Origin: Chroococcus sp. FPU101
GTDB taxonomy: Bacteria; Cyanobacteriota; Cyanobacteriia; Cyanobacteriales; Microcystaceae
Assembly: GCF_017312365.1 (NCBI RefSeq)
Contig: NZ_BLJI01000019.1
Coordinates: 25,336-89,335, forward strand
Direction: 5' to 3'
Length of the DNA: 64,000 bases
In this document: piece by piece, positions 26,428 through 36,129 of the stretch
How positions within the stretch are numbered: position 1 is the first letter of the stretch
Layout of the letters: the number at the start of each line of letters is the position of its first letter
Made by a program: the position numbers and the translations under genes
The notes under the pieces: model-generated
Told to the model about the DNA's origin: nothing
Databases searched by the model: none
Seen by the model: only the letters and a program-made list of their open reading frames with translations

Positions 26428-26924
26428 AGAATTTCAAATTCAAGATGCTGACGAGTGCGAAAATTATGAGTAAAATGATCAACCGCATTAGTATCACTTA
26501 ACTCTAAATTATAAAAATCAACTACAGTATGATCAAAATAAGGCCCCGCGTGCCAAGTTCCAACATCTAGCTTAATAAAACAGCTACCTGGAATCCGAAA
26601 CGCCATCATTTTCTCTAAATCAGGTTCTGATGCTTCATTGGGTGGGGCAACTGCAATTAACCATTCTTTACCCTCTAGAGAGCCTAAACACTGGGTACAT
26701 TGATTATGACGGGTAATGGTATGAAATTTGCGTCCTCTGTTTTCTAGGCGCATGATATAAAAACGAGGAACACCATTTTTTAGATTTAATTGGGCATCAG
26801 TTTGATCATAGGTTTTGCCATCGACTGATGCGGTGATCACTTGCCCGTAGAGTTGAAAGCTTTCAGGTGTAATAATTTGTGCGGGAAGTTGTTTTAAGAG
26901 AATAGATGAGTTCATAGTATCCAT
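26424..26924 (-). CDS. Ureidoglycolate lyase-like protein (AllA family)
   Basis: This 166-residue cupin-fold protein has the AllA pattern: ITPESFQLYGQVI, FYIMRLENRGRKFHTITRHNQCTQ, LGSLEGKEWLIAVAPP, and the metal or substrate histidine in KLDVGTWHAGPYF. True AllA enzymes release urea from ureidoglycolate in allantoin breakdown. Cyanobacterial members are usually solitary, as here, so the role in purine recycling is inferred. A second ATG at 26915 is an alternative start. The stop codon lies inside a dispersed palindrome. Confidence 0.82.
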   Translation of the reverse strand: MDTMNSSILLKQLPAQIITPESFQLYGQVITASVDGKTYDQTDAQLNLKNGVPRFYIMRLENRGRKFHTITRHNQCTQCLGSLEGKEWLIAVAPPNEASEPDLEKMMAFRIPGSCFIKLDVGTWHAGPYFDHTVVDFYNLELSDTNAVDHFTHNFRTRQHLEFEIL

Positions 26925-27784
26925 TATATAACCAGATTACTCGCACGATATTTCTCATTTTTTCTGTATATTTTAATACAGATTTACAAATTAAAAAATT
27001 CTATCTTTTGAAAGAGGACAACTTAGTATTTAAAAGCTAAATCAGTCAATTACTAAACATAGATTTAAAGTCAATAGCAACGTTACAGGTTGTTTGAGAA
27101 GCCACCTTTAGAGTGAACTTGAATAATGCAAAGTGCCATTTCAAGGCTTTTTTAGTAGCCACGCTGTTGAAAACTGTAAGAGCAGACACCACAGAGTGAA
27201 CTTAATCAGTTTTAGGAAATTAAATCATTGCATTAAGCTTTTTAAATGGAAGATTGATGATTAATGCAAAGGTTCTAAAATTTCCTAGATGTTTAATTAA
27301 TTTGTCATAACTTTGTCTAATATTTTTAGCGAGTAACTTTTTGTAATATTTCTGCTAAAACAGCAATAAATTATCTATTTTGCTGATTTTGTTAAGAAAT
27401 TACTATAAAGCCGTTCGTTTATTTCTTTTAGTCATTGTTTTAGACATAATCTTATTGACTAAAGTTTAGATGATCCACTTTTAAAGCTCAATTGATACTC
27501 AGACACCAATTTGGCTCAAGCACAAAGTAGTAATTTTTCTAATTCAACTAACTTCGTAGAATTTTTTTTAAGAAGAAAAGCTGATGAAATTAGTTTTTGA
27601 ATCATCGAGATAAATTACGCTATTTAGGGTTGATATATTTTTTTTCTGACTCAATTGAGCTTTAATTTTCCGAATTATCATTAATTATTTTTTCTGTTGT
27701 CTATCAAAGCTGTATCGAACTTAGAAAATCGATATAGATGTATTTTGTTGTGTAAAATTATCTTGGTTTTAAGGAAATTTAACA
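26925..27784. other. Long AT-rich intergenic region upstream of the DUF4347 gene
   Basis: 860 bp without a credible protein gene. It holds a hairpin, CTTGAA with TTCAAG (27118-27145), followed by GC and six T (27148-27153), which could be the 3' end of a small RNA. It also holds an 11-bp direct repeat, AGAGTGAACTT, at 27110-27120 and 27193-27203. The final 30 bp include the AAGGAA ribosome site of the next gene. I cannot match it to a known RNA family. Confidence 0.4.
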
Positions 27785-30700
27785 ATGACCATACTAGAAA
27801 ATCATGCAACCGAAGAAGCCTTATTAAACAGTTTAGTTTTTATCGATCCTACCATTGCAGATTATCAAAGTTTAATCTCAAAAGTTAAAGCATCTAATGT
27901 CATCTTACTTGACTCATCTCGTGATGGAATTGAGCAGATTACCGAAGCATTAGCTAATAAATGTAATGTAACAGATATCCATTTGATTTCTCATGGTCAA
28001 GCGGGTAGTGTGCAGTTAGGCTCAACTATACTCAACAGCAATACTTTAGGCTCTTATACTAATGAGCTTCATAACTGGTCAAAGTCTTTAACTCCTGATG
28101 GTGATATTCTTTTTTATGGATGCAATATAGCCAGTTCTGAAGCAGGAACACAATTGCTGCAAAGAATTGCTCAGTTAACCGATGCAGATTTAGCTGCCTC
28201 TAATGACTTAACGGGAAGTGCTACTCTAGGTGGAGACTGGGATCTAGAAGTGACAACAGGTCAGATAGAAGCATCAAATCCCTTTGAGTTTGAAGCAATT
28301 GAGACTTATGATTCTGTCTTAGATTTAGCCTTTAACTATAATACTTTTTCTAGTATAAATGGACTAACTCTAAATGGTACTGCGGCAAAAGTGGGAAATT
28401 CTTTACAACTAACCCCTGCTGCTGCAACTCAAGTAGGTAGTGCTTTTTACAACAATGCCATAACAATTGATGACAATACCTCTTTCCAAACCCATTTTCA
28501 ATTTAAACTTCAAGGCGGTCAAGGCACAAATGGTGCAGATGGTTTTGTATTCATGTTGCAAAACAGTCCAAATAATGTTAAAGCATTAGGCAAACATGGC
28601 GGTTTTGTCGGTTATGGTCACTATCCTTCGTCCCCTTCTTTAATTCCTCAAAGTCTAGCTATTGATTTTGATACTTATAAGAGTTCTTGGGATACCAATG
28701 GAAATCATGTGGCTGTGTTGCGAGATGGAAATGTTATAACAGCTTTAGCACAGGCTAGTCCGTCTTTTGATCTTAATAGTGGTAATCCGATTAATGCCTG
28801 GATTGATTATGATGGACAAACCAATCAACTCAAAGTTTTCGTCTCAGGAAGCACCACTAAACCGACTACAGCATTAATCACCCACTCAATCGATTTAAGT
28901 GCGGTTGTGGGTAATAAAGCTTATGCTGGCTTTAGTGCAGGGACAGGAGGAAACTTTAATGCTCAAATGATCGATAATTGGGAATTTAATCAAACTCAAT
29001 CCAATAGTGCAGGTGCGATCGCTTTAGCAGGAAATCCGCTTATTGTCAGTGAAGGAAGTCGGACAGTGAATGTAACCTTTGTTCGCACGGGTGGCAGTAG
29101 CGGGCCTGCATCGGTTAACTATACCACTGCTAGTAACACAGCGAATGCAGGTGAAGACTATATAGCCAGTAAAGGTGTGATTAATTTTGCTGATGGTGAA
29201 ACCAGTAAAATGCTTACCATTAATCTAGTCGATGATACGCGACCTGAAAATGCTGAGACATTTAATGTTGCCATTGATACAGCCATCGGCGCGACATTAG
29301 GTACAAAACGAACTACCTTGATTACAGTCGTCGATAATGATCGCTCTACTCGTCAAGTATTTTTTGAACAACCGACTCTTTCGACTCGAGAAGAGGCTGG
29401 TCAGGCTACACTTAATGTTATTCTCAATGGTCAACCAAGTACTTCACGAGTCTTGGTTAACTATACTACCAATGATGGTACAGCTAAAAAAGGAGTTGAG
29501 TATCAGCATACGACTGGAACTCTCATTTTTGCACCTGGGGAAATTGTAAAAACCATTACTGTTCCACTCATTAATAACAATATCAGCACCAATGCACCCA
29601 ATAGAAGTTTTAATGTATCGCTCATGTCTCCTGTTAATGCTGAGTTAGGAACGCAGGAAAATATTATTATCGATGTTGCTGATGATGATCAAGAGTTCAC
29701 TCGAGAGGCGATCGTATCTGGCTTGAATCAACCAACATCTTTTGCTTGGACACCGAATAGCAGTCGGATGTACATTGCTCAGAAAAATGGACTTGTCAAA
29801 ATTTTCGAGAATGGCGCATTACGAGCCGCACCCTTTATTGATATCTCAAGACAAGTAAATTGTGTCAGAGATCGAGGACTACTCAGTATCGCCGTCCATC
29901 CTGAGTTTTATTCGGGTAAACCTTATATTTATTTGCTCTTTACCTATGATCCCCCAGAAGTATATAACACTAATAATGTCAATAATCCAAATACCCTAGC
30001 AGGGCCCGATGAAATAGGAAATCGTCCTAGCCGTCTGCTACGGGTGACAGCCGACCCTAGTACAAATTACACAACTGCGTTGGCTAATAGTGAAGTGGTT
30101 TTATTAGGAGCAAATAGCACTTGGGCTAATACCAGCCGACCCGATTTAGATAGTACTAGTGATATTTCGATTCCGCCTTCGGGGATTACGAGTACTGGTG
30201 TCAATATTCGAGATTATCTTGCCACAGATAGTCAAGGTCACTCGAATGGAATGGTTCGGTTTGCTCCTGATGGTTCTTTATATGTTAGTAATGCTGACGG
30301 TGTGTCTTATGGCAGAGTCGATCCGCGAGCCGTTCGGGTTCAAGATATTGATAACCTGTCAGGTAAGATTATACGAATTGATCCGCTTACGGGGCAAGGT
30401 TTAGCAGATAATCCCTTTTACGATGGTGACCCCAATAGCAACCGCTCAAAAGTCTATGACTATGGACTCCGCAACCCGTTCCGTTTTACTTTCCATCCAA
30501 CGACACAGCAAATCTATATTGGTGATGTTGGTTGGTATAATTGGGAAGAAATCAACATAGGACGGGGAGCTAACTTTGGTTGGCCGTATTATGAAGGTGG
30601 CAACGGCACAAGTCTTCAGCAAAATAGTTATGCTACGCTACCTGAAGCACAAGCATTTTATAACAGTGGTAATACGGTTACTGCACCACTTTATGCACTT

Positions 30701-30973
30701 CAACATAGTAGTAGCGTCAGTGCGATCATCATGGGAGATTTTTATCGAGGAACTACCTTCCCATCAATCTATCAAGGAGCTTTATTCTTCTCTGATATAA
30801 ATAACGGTATAGTTAGTGCAGCAACCCTTAATGCGGCAGGCGGAATCCAATCTGTACAACAATTTGCAACTGGGTTATATGGTATTGTTCAAATCGCGAG
30901 TGGCCCAGATTCTAGTCTATATTATGCCGATATTATTCAAGGAAGAATCTACAAATGGAGTTATAACGGTTAG
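27785..30973 (+). CDS. Multidomain surface protein: DUF4347, L-type lectin, two Calx-beta, sugar dehydrogenase-like domain
   Basis: 1062 residues, in order: DUF4347 (about 15-180; VFIDPTIADYQSL, ISHGQAG, DILFYGCNIA); a legume-lectin-like beta sandwich (about 185-400; GADGFVFMLQN, LAIDFDTYKS); two Calx-beta repeats (about 410-520 and 525-635; YTTASNTANAGEDYIASKG and YTTNDGTAKKGVEYQHTTG); and a glucose/sorbosone-dehydrogenase-type beta propeller (about 640-1060; GLLSIAVHPEF, DSQGHSNGMVRFAPDGSLYV, YDYGLRNPFRFTF, GDVGWYNWEEI). There is no Sec signal peptide. DUF4347 proteins in cyanobacteria are large and often thought to be exported by type I systems. The last domain would oxidise sugars with PQQ if active. 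Probably cell-surface, with carbohydrate binding plus oxidation. Confidence 0.88.
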   Translation: MTILENHATEEALLNSLVFIDPTIADYQSLISKVKASNVILLDSSRDGIEQITEALANKCNVTDIHLISHGQAGSVQLGSTILNSNTLGSYTNELHNWSKSLTPDGDILFYGCNIASSEAGTQLLQRIAQLTDADLAASNDLTGSATLGGDWDLEVTTGQIEASNPFEFEAIETYDSVLDLAFNYNTFSSINGLTLNGTAAKVGNSLQLTPAAATQVGSAFYNNAITIDDNTSFQTHFQFKLQGGQGTNGADGFVFMLQNSPNNVKALGKHGGFVGYGHYPSSPSLIPQSLAIDFDTYKSSWDTNGNHVAVLRDGNVITALAQASPSFDLNSGNPINAWIDYDGQTNQLKVFVSGSTTKPTTALITHSIDLSAVVGNKAYAGFSAGTGGNFNAQMIDNWEFNQTQSNSAGAIALAGNPLIVSEGSRTVNVTFVRTGGSSGPASVNYTTASNTANAGEDYIASKGVINFADGETSKMLTINLVDDTRPENAETFNVAIDTAIGATLGTKRTTLITVVDNDRSTRQVFFEQPTLSTREEAGQATLNVILNGQPSTSRVLVNYTTNDGTAKKGVEYQHTTGTLIFAPGEIVKTITVPLINNNISTNAPNRSFNVSLMSPVNAELGTQENIIIDVADDDQEFTREAIVSGLNQPTSFAWTPNSSRMYIAQKNGLVKIFENGALRAAPFIDISRQVNCVRDRGLLSIAVHPEFYSGKPYIYLLFTYDPPEVYNTNNVNNPNTLAGPDEIGNRPSRLLRVTADPSTNYTTALANSEVVLLGANSTWANTSRPDLDSTSDISIPPSGITSTGVNIRDYLATDSQGHSNGMVRFAPDGSLYVSNADGVSYGRVDPRAVRVQDIDNLSGKIIRIDPLTGQGLADNPFYDGDPNSNRSKVYDYGLRNPFRFTFHPTTQQIYIGDVGWYNWEEINIGRGANFGWPYYEGGNGTSLQQNSYATLPEAQAFYNSGNTVTAPLYALQHSSSVSAIIMGDFYRGTTFPSIYQGALFFSDINNGIVSAATLNAAGGIQSVQQFATGLYGIVQIASGPDSSLYYADIIQGRIYKWSYNG

Positions 30974-31030
30974 TCACGCTTAATATCTTAATCTTGTAAA
31001 GATGTGACGACCCTCAAAGTGAAAACAATA

Positions 31031-31053
31031 GGGGTGAATCTAAAACTCACCCC
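31031..31053. terminator. Bidirectional hairpin between the DUF4347 gene and nirA
   Basis: GGGGTGA (31031-31037) pairs with TCACCCC (31047-31053), loop 9. On the minus strand the tail reads TATTGTTTTC, so it best fits nirA termination. On the plus strand the tail is weak. Confidence 0.6.
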
Positions 31054-31080
31054 CATTTACTAAATATTTTAGTTAAATCA

Positions 31081-32622
31081 TTACGATTTCAGTTTTGCGC
31101 CAAACTGTTCGACTAGAATCTGTTTTAAGAATGGAATCAGATCATCACAAGCAATGCCTTTTTGCACACAAGTTCCTAAATGAGCATCTTTACCGACTTT
31201 TCCGCCCATATATAGATCCACACCTTCAACGGTTTTACCATCTTTGCGAACTTTTGTCCCCATTAGTCCAATATCTGCCACTTGGGGCTGTCCACAGGAA
31301 TTAGGGCAACCTGTCCAATGAATGCGAACATTTTGCGTCATTTCTAATTCTTGATCTAAATCTCGAATTAGATTTAAAGCTCGATTTTTGGTTTCAATGA
31401 GTGCAAAGTTACAGAATTGCGCCCCAGTACAAGACACTAACGCCCGTGCTAAAGGTTCGGGATGAGTAGTAAATTTTTCGAGAAGCGGTTCACTCAGGAA
31501 TGCTTCTAAATTCTCATCTGGAATATTGGGAATAATGACATTTTGCTCGACAGTCAGACGAATTTCGCCAGTTCCGTAAACTTCGGCGATACGGGCTAGA
31601 TCAAACATATCTTGAGCATACAACCGACCGATGGGAATATGAAGCCCTACCAAGTTTAAACTCGCTTGCTTTTGTTTAGAGACACCAATATGATCGCGTT
31701 TTTCCCAGTCAATTTCGTCTTTAGGAGCAGCCGTAGCTAAAGGACGACCATAATGAGTTTCAACCGCATCACGAAACTTTTCTAGACCCCATTCATCAAT
31801 TAACCACATGAGACGAGATTTTTGACGATTGGAACGTAAACCATGATCTCGATAAACTTCTAAAATTGCCCGACTCAGATCCACTACATCATCATTAGCA
31901 CTAACCCAAGCATTAAGCGGAATGGCAGCCTCACAGCGTTTAGCGGAGAAAAAGCCACCGACTAAGACATTAAAACCGAGTTCACCGTCTTTATAGGCTG
32001 GAACATAGGCAATATCATTGATTTCGGCATGAACTGAGTTATCGCGTCCCCCTTCGATCGCAATATTAAATTTACGCGGTAAGTTCGTAAATTCAAGATT
32101 TCCTTCACCCGAATTTGTGATCATATCTTGGGTTTTTTGCACCAAGTAGCGGGTATCAATCAATTCATCGCCATCGAGTCCCGCAACTGGGGAACCAGTA
32201 ATATTGCGTACATTATCCATTCCCGACTGTACAGAAGTTAACCCAACTGCCCTGAGACGACGGAAAATATCGGGAACATCTTCGATGCGTACTCCGCGTA
32301 ATTGTAAGTTTTGTCGGGTGGTGATATCCGCGTTGCCATCATCTCCATAACGTTGAACCACTTCGCCCAGTGTCTGCATTTGTTCACTGGTTAGGATGCC
32401 ATTGGGAAGACGAAGGCGCATCATAAATTTCCCTGGTGTCACGGGACGATAGAAAATGCCAACCCACTTTAAACGATGTTCTAAGTCGGTTTTGTCCATC
32501 GCTTCCCAGCCGATATTCGCAAAATAGTCTAATTCTTCTCTAACGGCGAGTCCATCTTTTTCCGATTTGAATTTCTCAAACTTATTTTGAGTTGTGTCTT
32601 CTTTTTGGGGTGCTTGTACCAC
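31081..32622 (-). CDS. nirA: Ferredoxin-nitrite reductase
   Basis: This 513-residue cytosolic enzyme reduces nitrite to ammonium with six electrons from ferredoxin. The siroheme and [4Fe-4S] cysteines are seen as CTGAQFC and CPNSCGQPQ. Siroheme contacts are in QNLQLRGV and the half-repeat TVEQNVIIPNI. The start is GTG at 32622, chosen because GGAGGA lies about 9 bp upstream; the nearby ATG is out of frame. It is not next to nitrate transporter or nitrate reductase genes, unlike in many cyanobacteria. I find no perfect GTA-N8-TAC NtcA site upstream. Confidence 0.95.
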   Translation of the reverse strand: MVQAPQKEDTTQNKFEKFKSEKDGLAVREELDYFANIGWEAMDKTDLEHRLKWVGIFYRPVTPGKFMMRLRLPNGILTSEQMQTLGEVVQRYGDDGNADITTRQNLQLRGVRIEDVPDIFRRLRAVGLTSVQSGMDNVRNITGSPVAGLDGDELIDTRYLVQKTQDMITNSGEGNLEFTNLPRKFNIAIEGGRDNSVHAEINDIAYVPAYKDGELGFNVLVGGFFSAKRCEAAIPLNAWVSANDDVVDLSRAILEVYRDHGLRSNRQKSRLMWLIDEWGLEKFRDAVETHYGRPLATAAPKDEIDWEKRDHIGVSKQKQASLNLVGLHIPIGRLYAQDMFDLARIAEVYGTGEIRLTVEQNVIIPNIPDENLEAFLSEPLLEKFTTHPEPLARALVSCTGAQFCNFALIETKNRALNLIRDLDQELEMTQNVRIHWTGCPNSCGQPQVADIGLMGTKVRKDGKTVEGVDLYMGGKVGKDAHLGTCVQKGIACDDLIPFLKQILVEQFGAKLKS

Positions 32623-32924
32623 TTTGGTGTGTCCTCCATTAATCCTGGGTAGTCTTGGTTGAGTTAATGAAATTGCAATTTTTATAAGAAATTCGTTCTA
32701 GAAACAAACTTTACTCAATTACATAGTTCGATACATATACTTCATATAACTATTTAATTTGTTTTATAACGATAAATTTTGTGCTTTTGGTAACGAAAAG
32801 GCTCGAATCATCGATTAATAGAATAGGTCGTTTGCGGTTTACGCATAATTTAGAAGAGTGAGCCGAGAGTTAGCCATTGGTCATAAATGGCTAGACCAAT
32901 GACTAGCAAACCATTTACGTTCGT

Positions 32925-33767
32925 TTACCGATAGCTGCCCGTAAAAACTTTTTTAGCAGGCCCTGTCATATAGACTCTGTGATCTGTATCAGACCAATGA
33001 ATTTTTAGACATCCTCCAGGTAATTCTACAGTACAGTTTCGATCGCTTTTGTGCGTTATTACACCAGCGACAACAGAAGCACAGGCACCAGTACCACACG
33101 CTAAGGTTGCACCCGCCCCTCTTTCCCAAACTCTCATCTTTAGATAGTCGGGGCGAATGACTTCAATAAATTCTGTATTGGTGCGTTGGGGAAAAACGGT
33201 ATGATGCTCGAATTTAGGGCCAAGAGTGGCTAAAGGAATGGCAGAAGCATCATCGACAAAGGTGATACAGTGAGGATTACCCATACTGACACAGGTGACT
33301 AACCAAGTGGTTTGATCAATTTCTAAAGGTTCATTGATCACTTTGCTGACTGCATCTACTAACGTCGTTGGAATTTCGTGGGCAAGGAGTTGAGGATATC
33401 CCATATCTACTGTGACTTGTTCATCGGCTTCGATACAAGGGGATATAATGCCTGCTAGGGTGTTAATGCGATAGGTTTTGCCAATTGTTGCATTACCTTC
33501 TAGATCACAGAGAAACTGGGCTAAACAGCGAATCCCATTACCGCACATTTCAGGTTCTGAGCCATCAGAGTTATAAATTCTCATCGTGTAATCGCTTTCA
33601 TCTTGTCCAGGTAAAGCGAAGATCACCCCATCGGCACCAATGCCAAAATTACGATCGCACATTTGTACCGCTATCTCAGGCGAAATAATCGGTTCTGAAG
33701 ATTGGCGATTATCAATCAAAATAAAATCGTTACCGAGTCCTTGATATTTAGTAAACTGAATTGTCAT
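32925..33767 (-). CDS. dapF: Diaminopimelate epimerase
   Basis: This 280-residue enzyme converts LL- to meso-diaminopimelate for lysine and peptidoglycan. The two catalytic cysteines lie in MCGNGIRC and ACGTGACAS. The start is taken at ATG 33767 ([15 protein letters not shown]), the usual family start; the open frame extends 21 codons further to 33830, but that part has no resemblance. It is divergent from hfq, an arrangement conserved in cyanobacteria. Confidence 0.95.
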   Translation of the reverse strand: MTIQFTKYQGLGNDFILIDNRQSSEPIISPEIAVQMCDRNFGIGADGVIFALPGQDESDYTMRIYNSDGSEPEMCGNGIRCLAQFLCDLEGNATIGKTYRINTLAGIISPCIEADEQVTVDMGYPQLLAHEIPTTLVDAVSKVINEPLEIDQTTWLVTCVSMGNPHCITFVDDASAIPLATLGPKFEHHTVFPQRTNTEFIEVIRPDYLKMRVWERGAGATLACGTGACASVVAGVITHKSDRNCTVELPGGCLKIHWSDTDHRVYMTGPAKKVFTGSYR

Positions 33768-33867
33768 TGTTAGTATTACTGGCTGTAGTAAATAATTATG
33801 ATTCGGTGATGACCAATTGAATAAAGTCATTGATAATTGATCATGAAACCTAATCTAAAATTTTACT

Positions 33868-34080
33868 ATGTTTGAATTTGACACTGGACTGACGAGTATT
33901 CGCCGACTTCAAGAATATGTCAAAGATAAAAAAGAAGTTGAAATCAAGTTAAGTACAGATGATCTAATGGTCGGTCGTCTGATTTGGCAAGATCAAAATT
34001 GTGTCTGTCTAGTCGATCAATATGAAAATACAACTTTAATCTGGCAACAAGCGATCGTTTATCTAAAACCGAAAGCTTAA
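33868..34080 (+). CDS. hfq: Cyanobacterial Hfq
   Basis: This 70-residue Sm-like protein reads VEIKLSTDDLMVGRLIWQDQNCVCLVDQ (Sm1) and TTLIWQQAIVYLKPKA (Sm2). It has the diverged cyanobacterial sequence, lacking the RNA-binding residues of enterobacterial Hfq. In Synechocystis, Hfq binds the type IV pilus ATPase PilB and is needed for motility and transformation; that is known for the family. The location beside dapF supports the identity. ComFB follows 78 bp downstream on the same strand. Confidence 0.92.
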   Translation: MFEFDTGLTSIRRLQEYVKDKKEVEIKLSTDDLMVGRLIWQDQNCVCLVDQYENTTLIWQQAIVYLKPKA

Positions 34081-34158
34081 AAATGATTTTACTTCAATTG
34101 CTTGGGCAATCCTTCAAATAGCTTCGCAGCAGAAAATAAGTGAGTATTAGATCAAGCT

Positions 34159-34704
34159 ATGAGTATACAAAACATTGTTGAGCAAGCTGTCAAAGAAGGC
34201 TATCTTACTCCAGTCATGGAATCGGAAATTGGACGGATCTGCGATAGTGTAGCTGAACTTTCTTTAGAAGAGTATAAGGCATTAGATCGTTTGATGAGTG
34301 CATTGTTAACGGGAGAAGTTGTCGCAATGCCCCGCAAACAGTTTATTAATGTTATGGAAGAATTAGTTCTCAGTGAAGCCACTACACAGGTAACAGAACT
34401 TGAAAACACGAGTAATATTGTGCTTGACGTTGGAGATATTGCCGCTTACGCCCTCAATCGATTACCCCCACTTTATGCTACAACAGAAGAAGGGGCAAAC
34501 TATCAACGACAACGCGCTCTTGAAGAACTTAAGGAACTGATTGCTCAACAAGTAGAAGAAGCGATCGCTCGTTTCTCAACTCGTCCCCTCATTAATCCCG
34601 AACGGAATTTGATTCAAAAATCTAAAAAAGATATATTTCATCAAATGAACAATCTTCTTAAAAGCTATGCACCTGACTATGAGCCGAACCTAGCCAATCA
34701 ATAA
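34159..34704 (+). CDS. ComFB domain protein (cyclic dinucleotide-binding family)
   Basis: This 181-residue protein has a central ComFB domain: FINVMEELVLSEATTQVTEL, LDVGDIAAYALNRLPPLYATTEEGANYQRQRALEELKELI. In cyanobacteria ComFB-type proteins bind c-di-AMP or c-di-GMP and affect competence, cell size and motility; this is family knowledge, and which nucleotide this protein binds is not known. The first 50 residues form a helical lead, SLEEYKALDRLMSALLTGEVVAMPRKQF. It lies directly after hfq and before an ECF sigma gene, with a hairpin at 34696-34721 in between. No signal peptide. Confidence 0.88.
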   Translation: MSIQNIVEQAVKEGYLTPVMESEIGRICDSVAELSLEEYKALDRLMSALLTGEVVAMPRKQFINVMEELVLSEATTQVTELENTSNIVLDVGDIAAYALNRLPPLYATTEEGANYQRQRALEELKELIAQQVEEAIARFSTRPLINPERNLIQKSKKDIFHQMNNLLKSYAPDYEPNLANQ

Positions 34705-34721
34705 ATTATTTTTGATTTTTT
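34696..34721 (+). terminator. Terminator after the comFB gene
   Basis: AATCAA (34696-34701) pairs with TTGATT (34712-34717), followed by T residues to 34721. The stem is short and overlaps the stop codon, so efficiency may be low. Confidence 0.5.
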
Positions 34722-34789
34722 GGGAACCCTTCTATAATGGATTGCATCTTTATCTGTCGTGAGGAGTAATATAATCCTTGGGTAAGCTC

Positions 34790-35449
34790 ATGAGTCAATC
34801 ACTTTCTGCATCATGGTCAACCGTTGAGATCAAACTATCTCAAACTTCTGTGTCTCCTGACAAACTCTCGAACTATGATCTAATTTTACGCTGTCAAGAT
34901 GGATTAGTGCCTAATCGTTCGGCGTTTGAAGAACTATTACGACGCTATCAATCGCACGTTGATAAACTTTTGTATCATTTAGCTCCCGATTGGCAAGATC
35001 GCGCCGATTTAGCCCAAGAAGTCTGGATTCGGGTTTATCGCAACATTCAAAGATTAAATGAACCTTTAAAATTTCGTGGTTGGCTAAGTCGCATTGCAAC
35101 TAATTTGTTTTATGACGAACTCCGCAAACGGAAGCGGGTGAATCATCCAATGTCGCTAGATGCCCCGCGTCGTGTTGAAGATGGGGAAATAGACTGGGAT
35201 ATTATTTCAGAATATCCAAACCCCGACGAACATTTAACGACTCGTGAATTTTATGAACAACTACACGTAGCGATCGCCGAGCTTCCCGAAGCATTTCGTA
35301 CCACAATTGTCTTACGAGAAATTGATGGCATGGCATACGAAGAAATAGCGGAAATTACGGGTGTTTCTTTAGGAACTGTTAAATCTCGGATCGCTAGAGC
35401 TAGAGCTAAGTTACAATCTGTATTACAGATGTATCTAGAAGAAAGCTAA
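34790..35449 (+). CDS. sigG: ECF-type sigma factor (SigG-like)
   Basis: This protein of about 219 residues has sigma region 2 (FEELLRRYQSHVDKLLYHLAPDWQDRADLAQEVWIRVYRNIQRL, FRGWLSRIATNLFYDELRKRKR) and region 4 (ELPEAFRTTIVLREIDGMAYEEIAEITGVSLGTVKSRIARARAKL). Region 3 is absent, as in ECF factors. ATG 34790 is preferred to TTG 34778. The gene order with a one-helix anti-sigma gene 100 bp downstream matches the SigG pair of Synechocystis, so it probably governs envelope or oxidative stress genes and its own operon. The number of ECF paralogues elsewhere is unknown. Confidence 0.88.
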   Translation: MSQSLSASWSTVEIKLSQTSVSPDKLSNYDLILRCQDGLVPNRSAFEELLRRYQSHVDKLLYHLAPDWQDRADLAQEVWIRVYRNIQRLNEPLKFRGWLSRIATNLFYDELRKRKRVNHPMSLDAPRRVEDGEIDWDIISEYPNPDEHLTTREFYEQLHVAIAELPEAFRTTIVLREIDGMAYEEIAEITGVSLGTVKSRIARARAKLQSVLQMYLEES

Positions 35450-35551
35450 AACCCTTGTCAACAGTGTGAGGAGTATCACGGGAAAATTAGCTCTACTCGT
35501 TCATCATTAGTAGCAGAGTGTGTTTAATTCACTCCCAAGCGTGAGGTTAAC

Positions 35552-36106
35552 ATGAAAGAATTTGAATCGCTCAAGCATCAGTCCTTACCTAACCCAAATC
35601 AGAGCGAAGATCCACCAGAAACATTAGCAGATACTTCTCTTCTAGATTCTTTTGATGCAGTATCTATGGAGCGTTTCGAGTTATTGAGTGCTTATCTAGA
35701 TGGGGAAGTCACAGCCGTTGAACGTCGTCAAGTACAGCAGTGGCTAGACACCGATCCATCCTTTCAAAAATTGTATCGTAAACTAACAAAATTGCAGCAG
35801 TCGGCTCAATATGCTCCGACTCCTATCGATGCTCACAAGAATGAACAATTATCAGCACAAGTTTTTCAAAAGCTAGATCGCAGAAGAAATCAACGCTTAT
35901 TAGCATTAAGTAGCGCATTAGGAGCAGCGATCGCAATGGCTTGTGTTTTTTATCTTTTCCCAGGACGATCATCATTCAATCATCAAATCGCTCATAATCA
36001 GTTATCAGTAAGTGAAGTAGATGATGAAGAGCTAATGATTGCCTTAAATCATCCTCCATTTGATTTTGGTGTCTCAGATGGAGACATTCAGCATAACCAA
36101 CCTTAA
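35552..36106 (+). CDS. Anti-sigma factor of the SigG pair
   Basis: This 184-residue protein has a cytosolic N-terminal anti-sigma domain (residues about 42-90: FELLSAYLDGEVTAVERRQVQQWL), a single membrane helix at about 119-135 (LLALSSALGAAIAMACVFYLF) and an outer C-terminal tail of about 50 residues. The HxxxCxxC zinc motif of typical zinc-finger anti-sigmas is absent. Position right after the ECF sigma gene supports the role: it would hold the sigma factor at the membrane until a signal releases it. The hairpin at 36130-36163 ends the operon. Confidence 0.85.
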   Translation: MKEFESLKHQSLPNPNQSEDPPETLADTSLLDSFDAVSMERFELLSAYLDGEVTAVERRQVQQWLDTDPSFQKLYRKLTKLQQSAQYAPTPIDAHKNEQLSAQVFQKLDRRRNQRLLALSSALGAAIAMACVFYLFPGRSSFNHQIAHNQLSVSEVDDEELMIALNHPPFDFGVSDGDIQHNQP

Positions 36107-36129
36107 TTTTTTTTGAGCATCATTGAACG

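Noticed and set aside
27697..27888. 62-residue open frame overlapping the start of the DUF4347 gene
   Set aside because: It overlaps a strongly supported gene in another frame, has no ribosome site and no family resemblance.
32720..32734. Possible NtcA site upstream of nirA (GTATCGAACTATGTA on the minus strand)
   Set aside because: It does not fit GTA-N8-TAC; the second half is TGT. Position relative to a promoter is also unclear.
33768..33830. N-terminal extension of dapF
   Set aside because: The 21 extra codons have no resemblance to the family; [15 protein letters not shown] at 33767 is the usual start.
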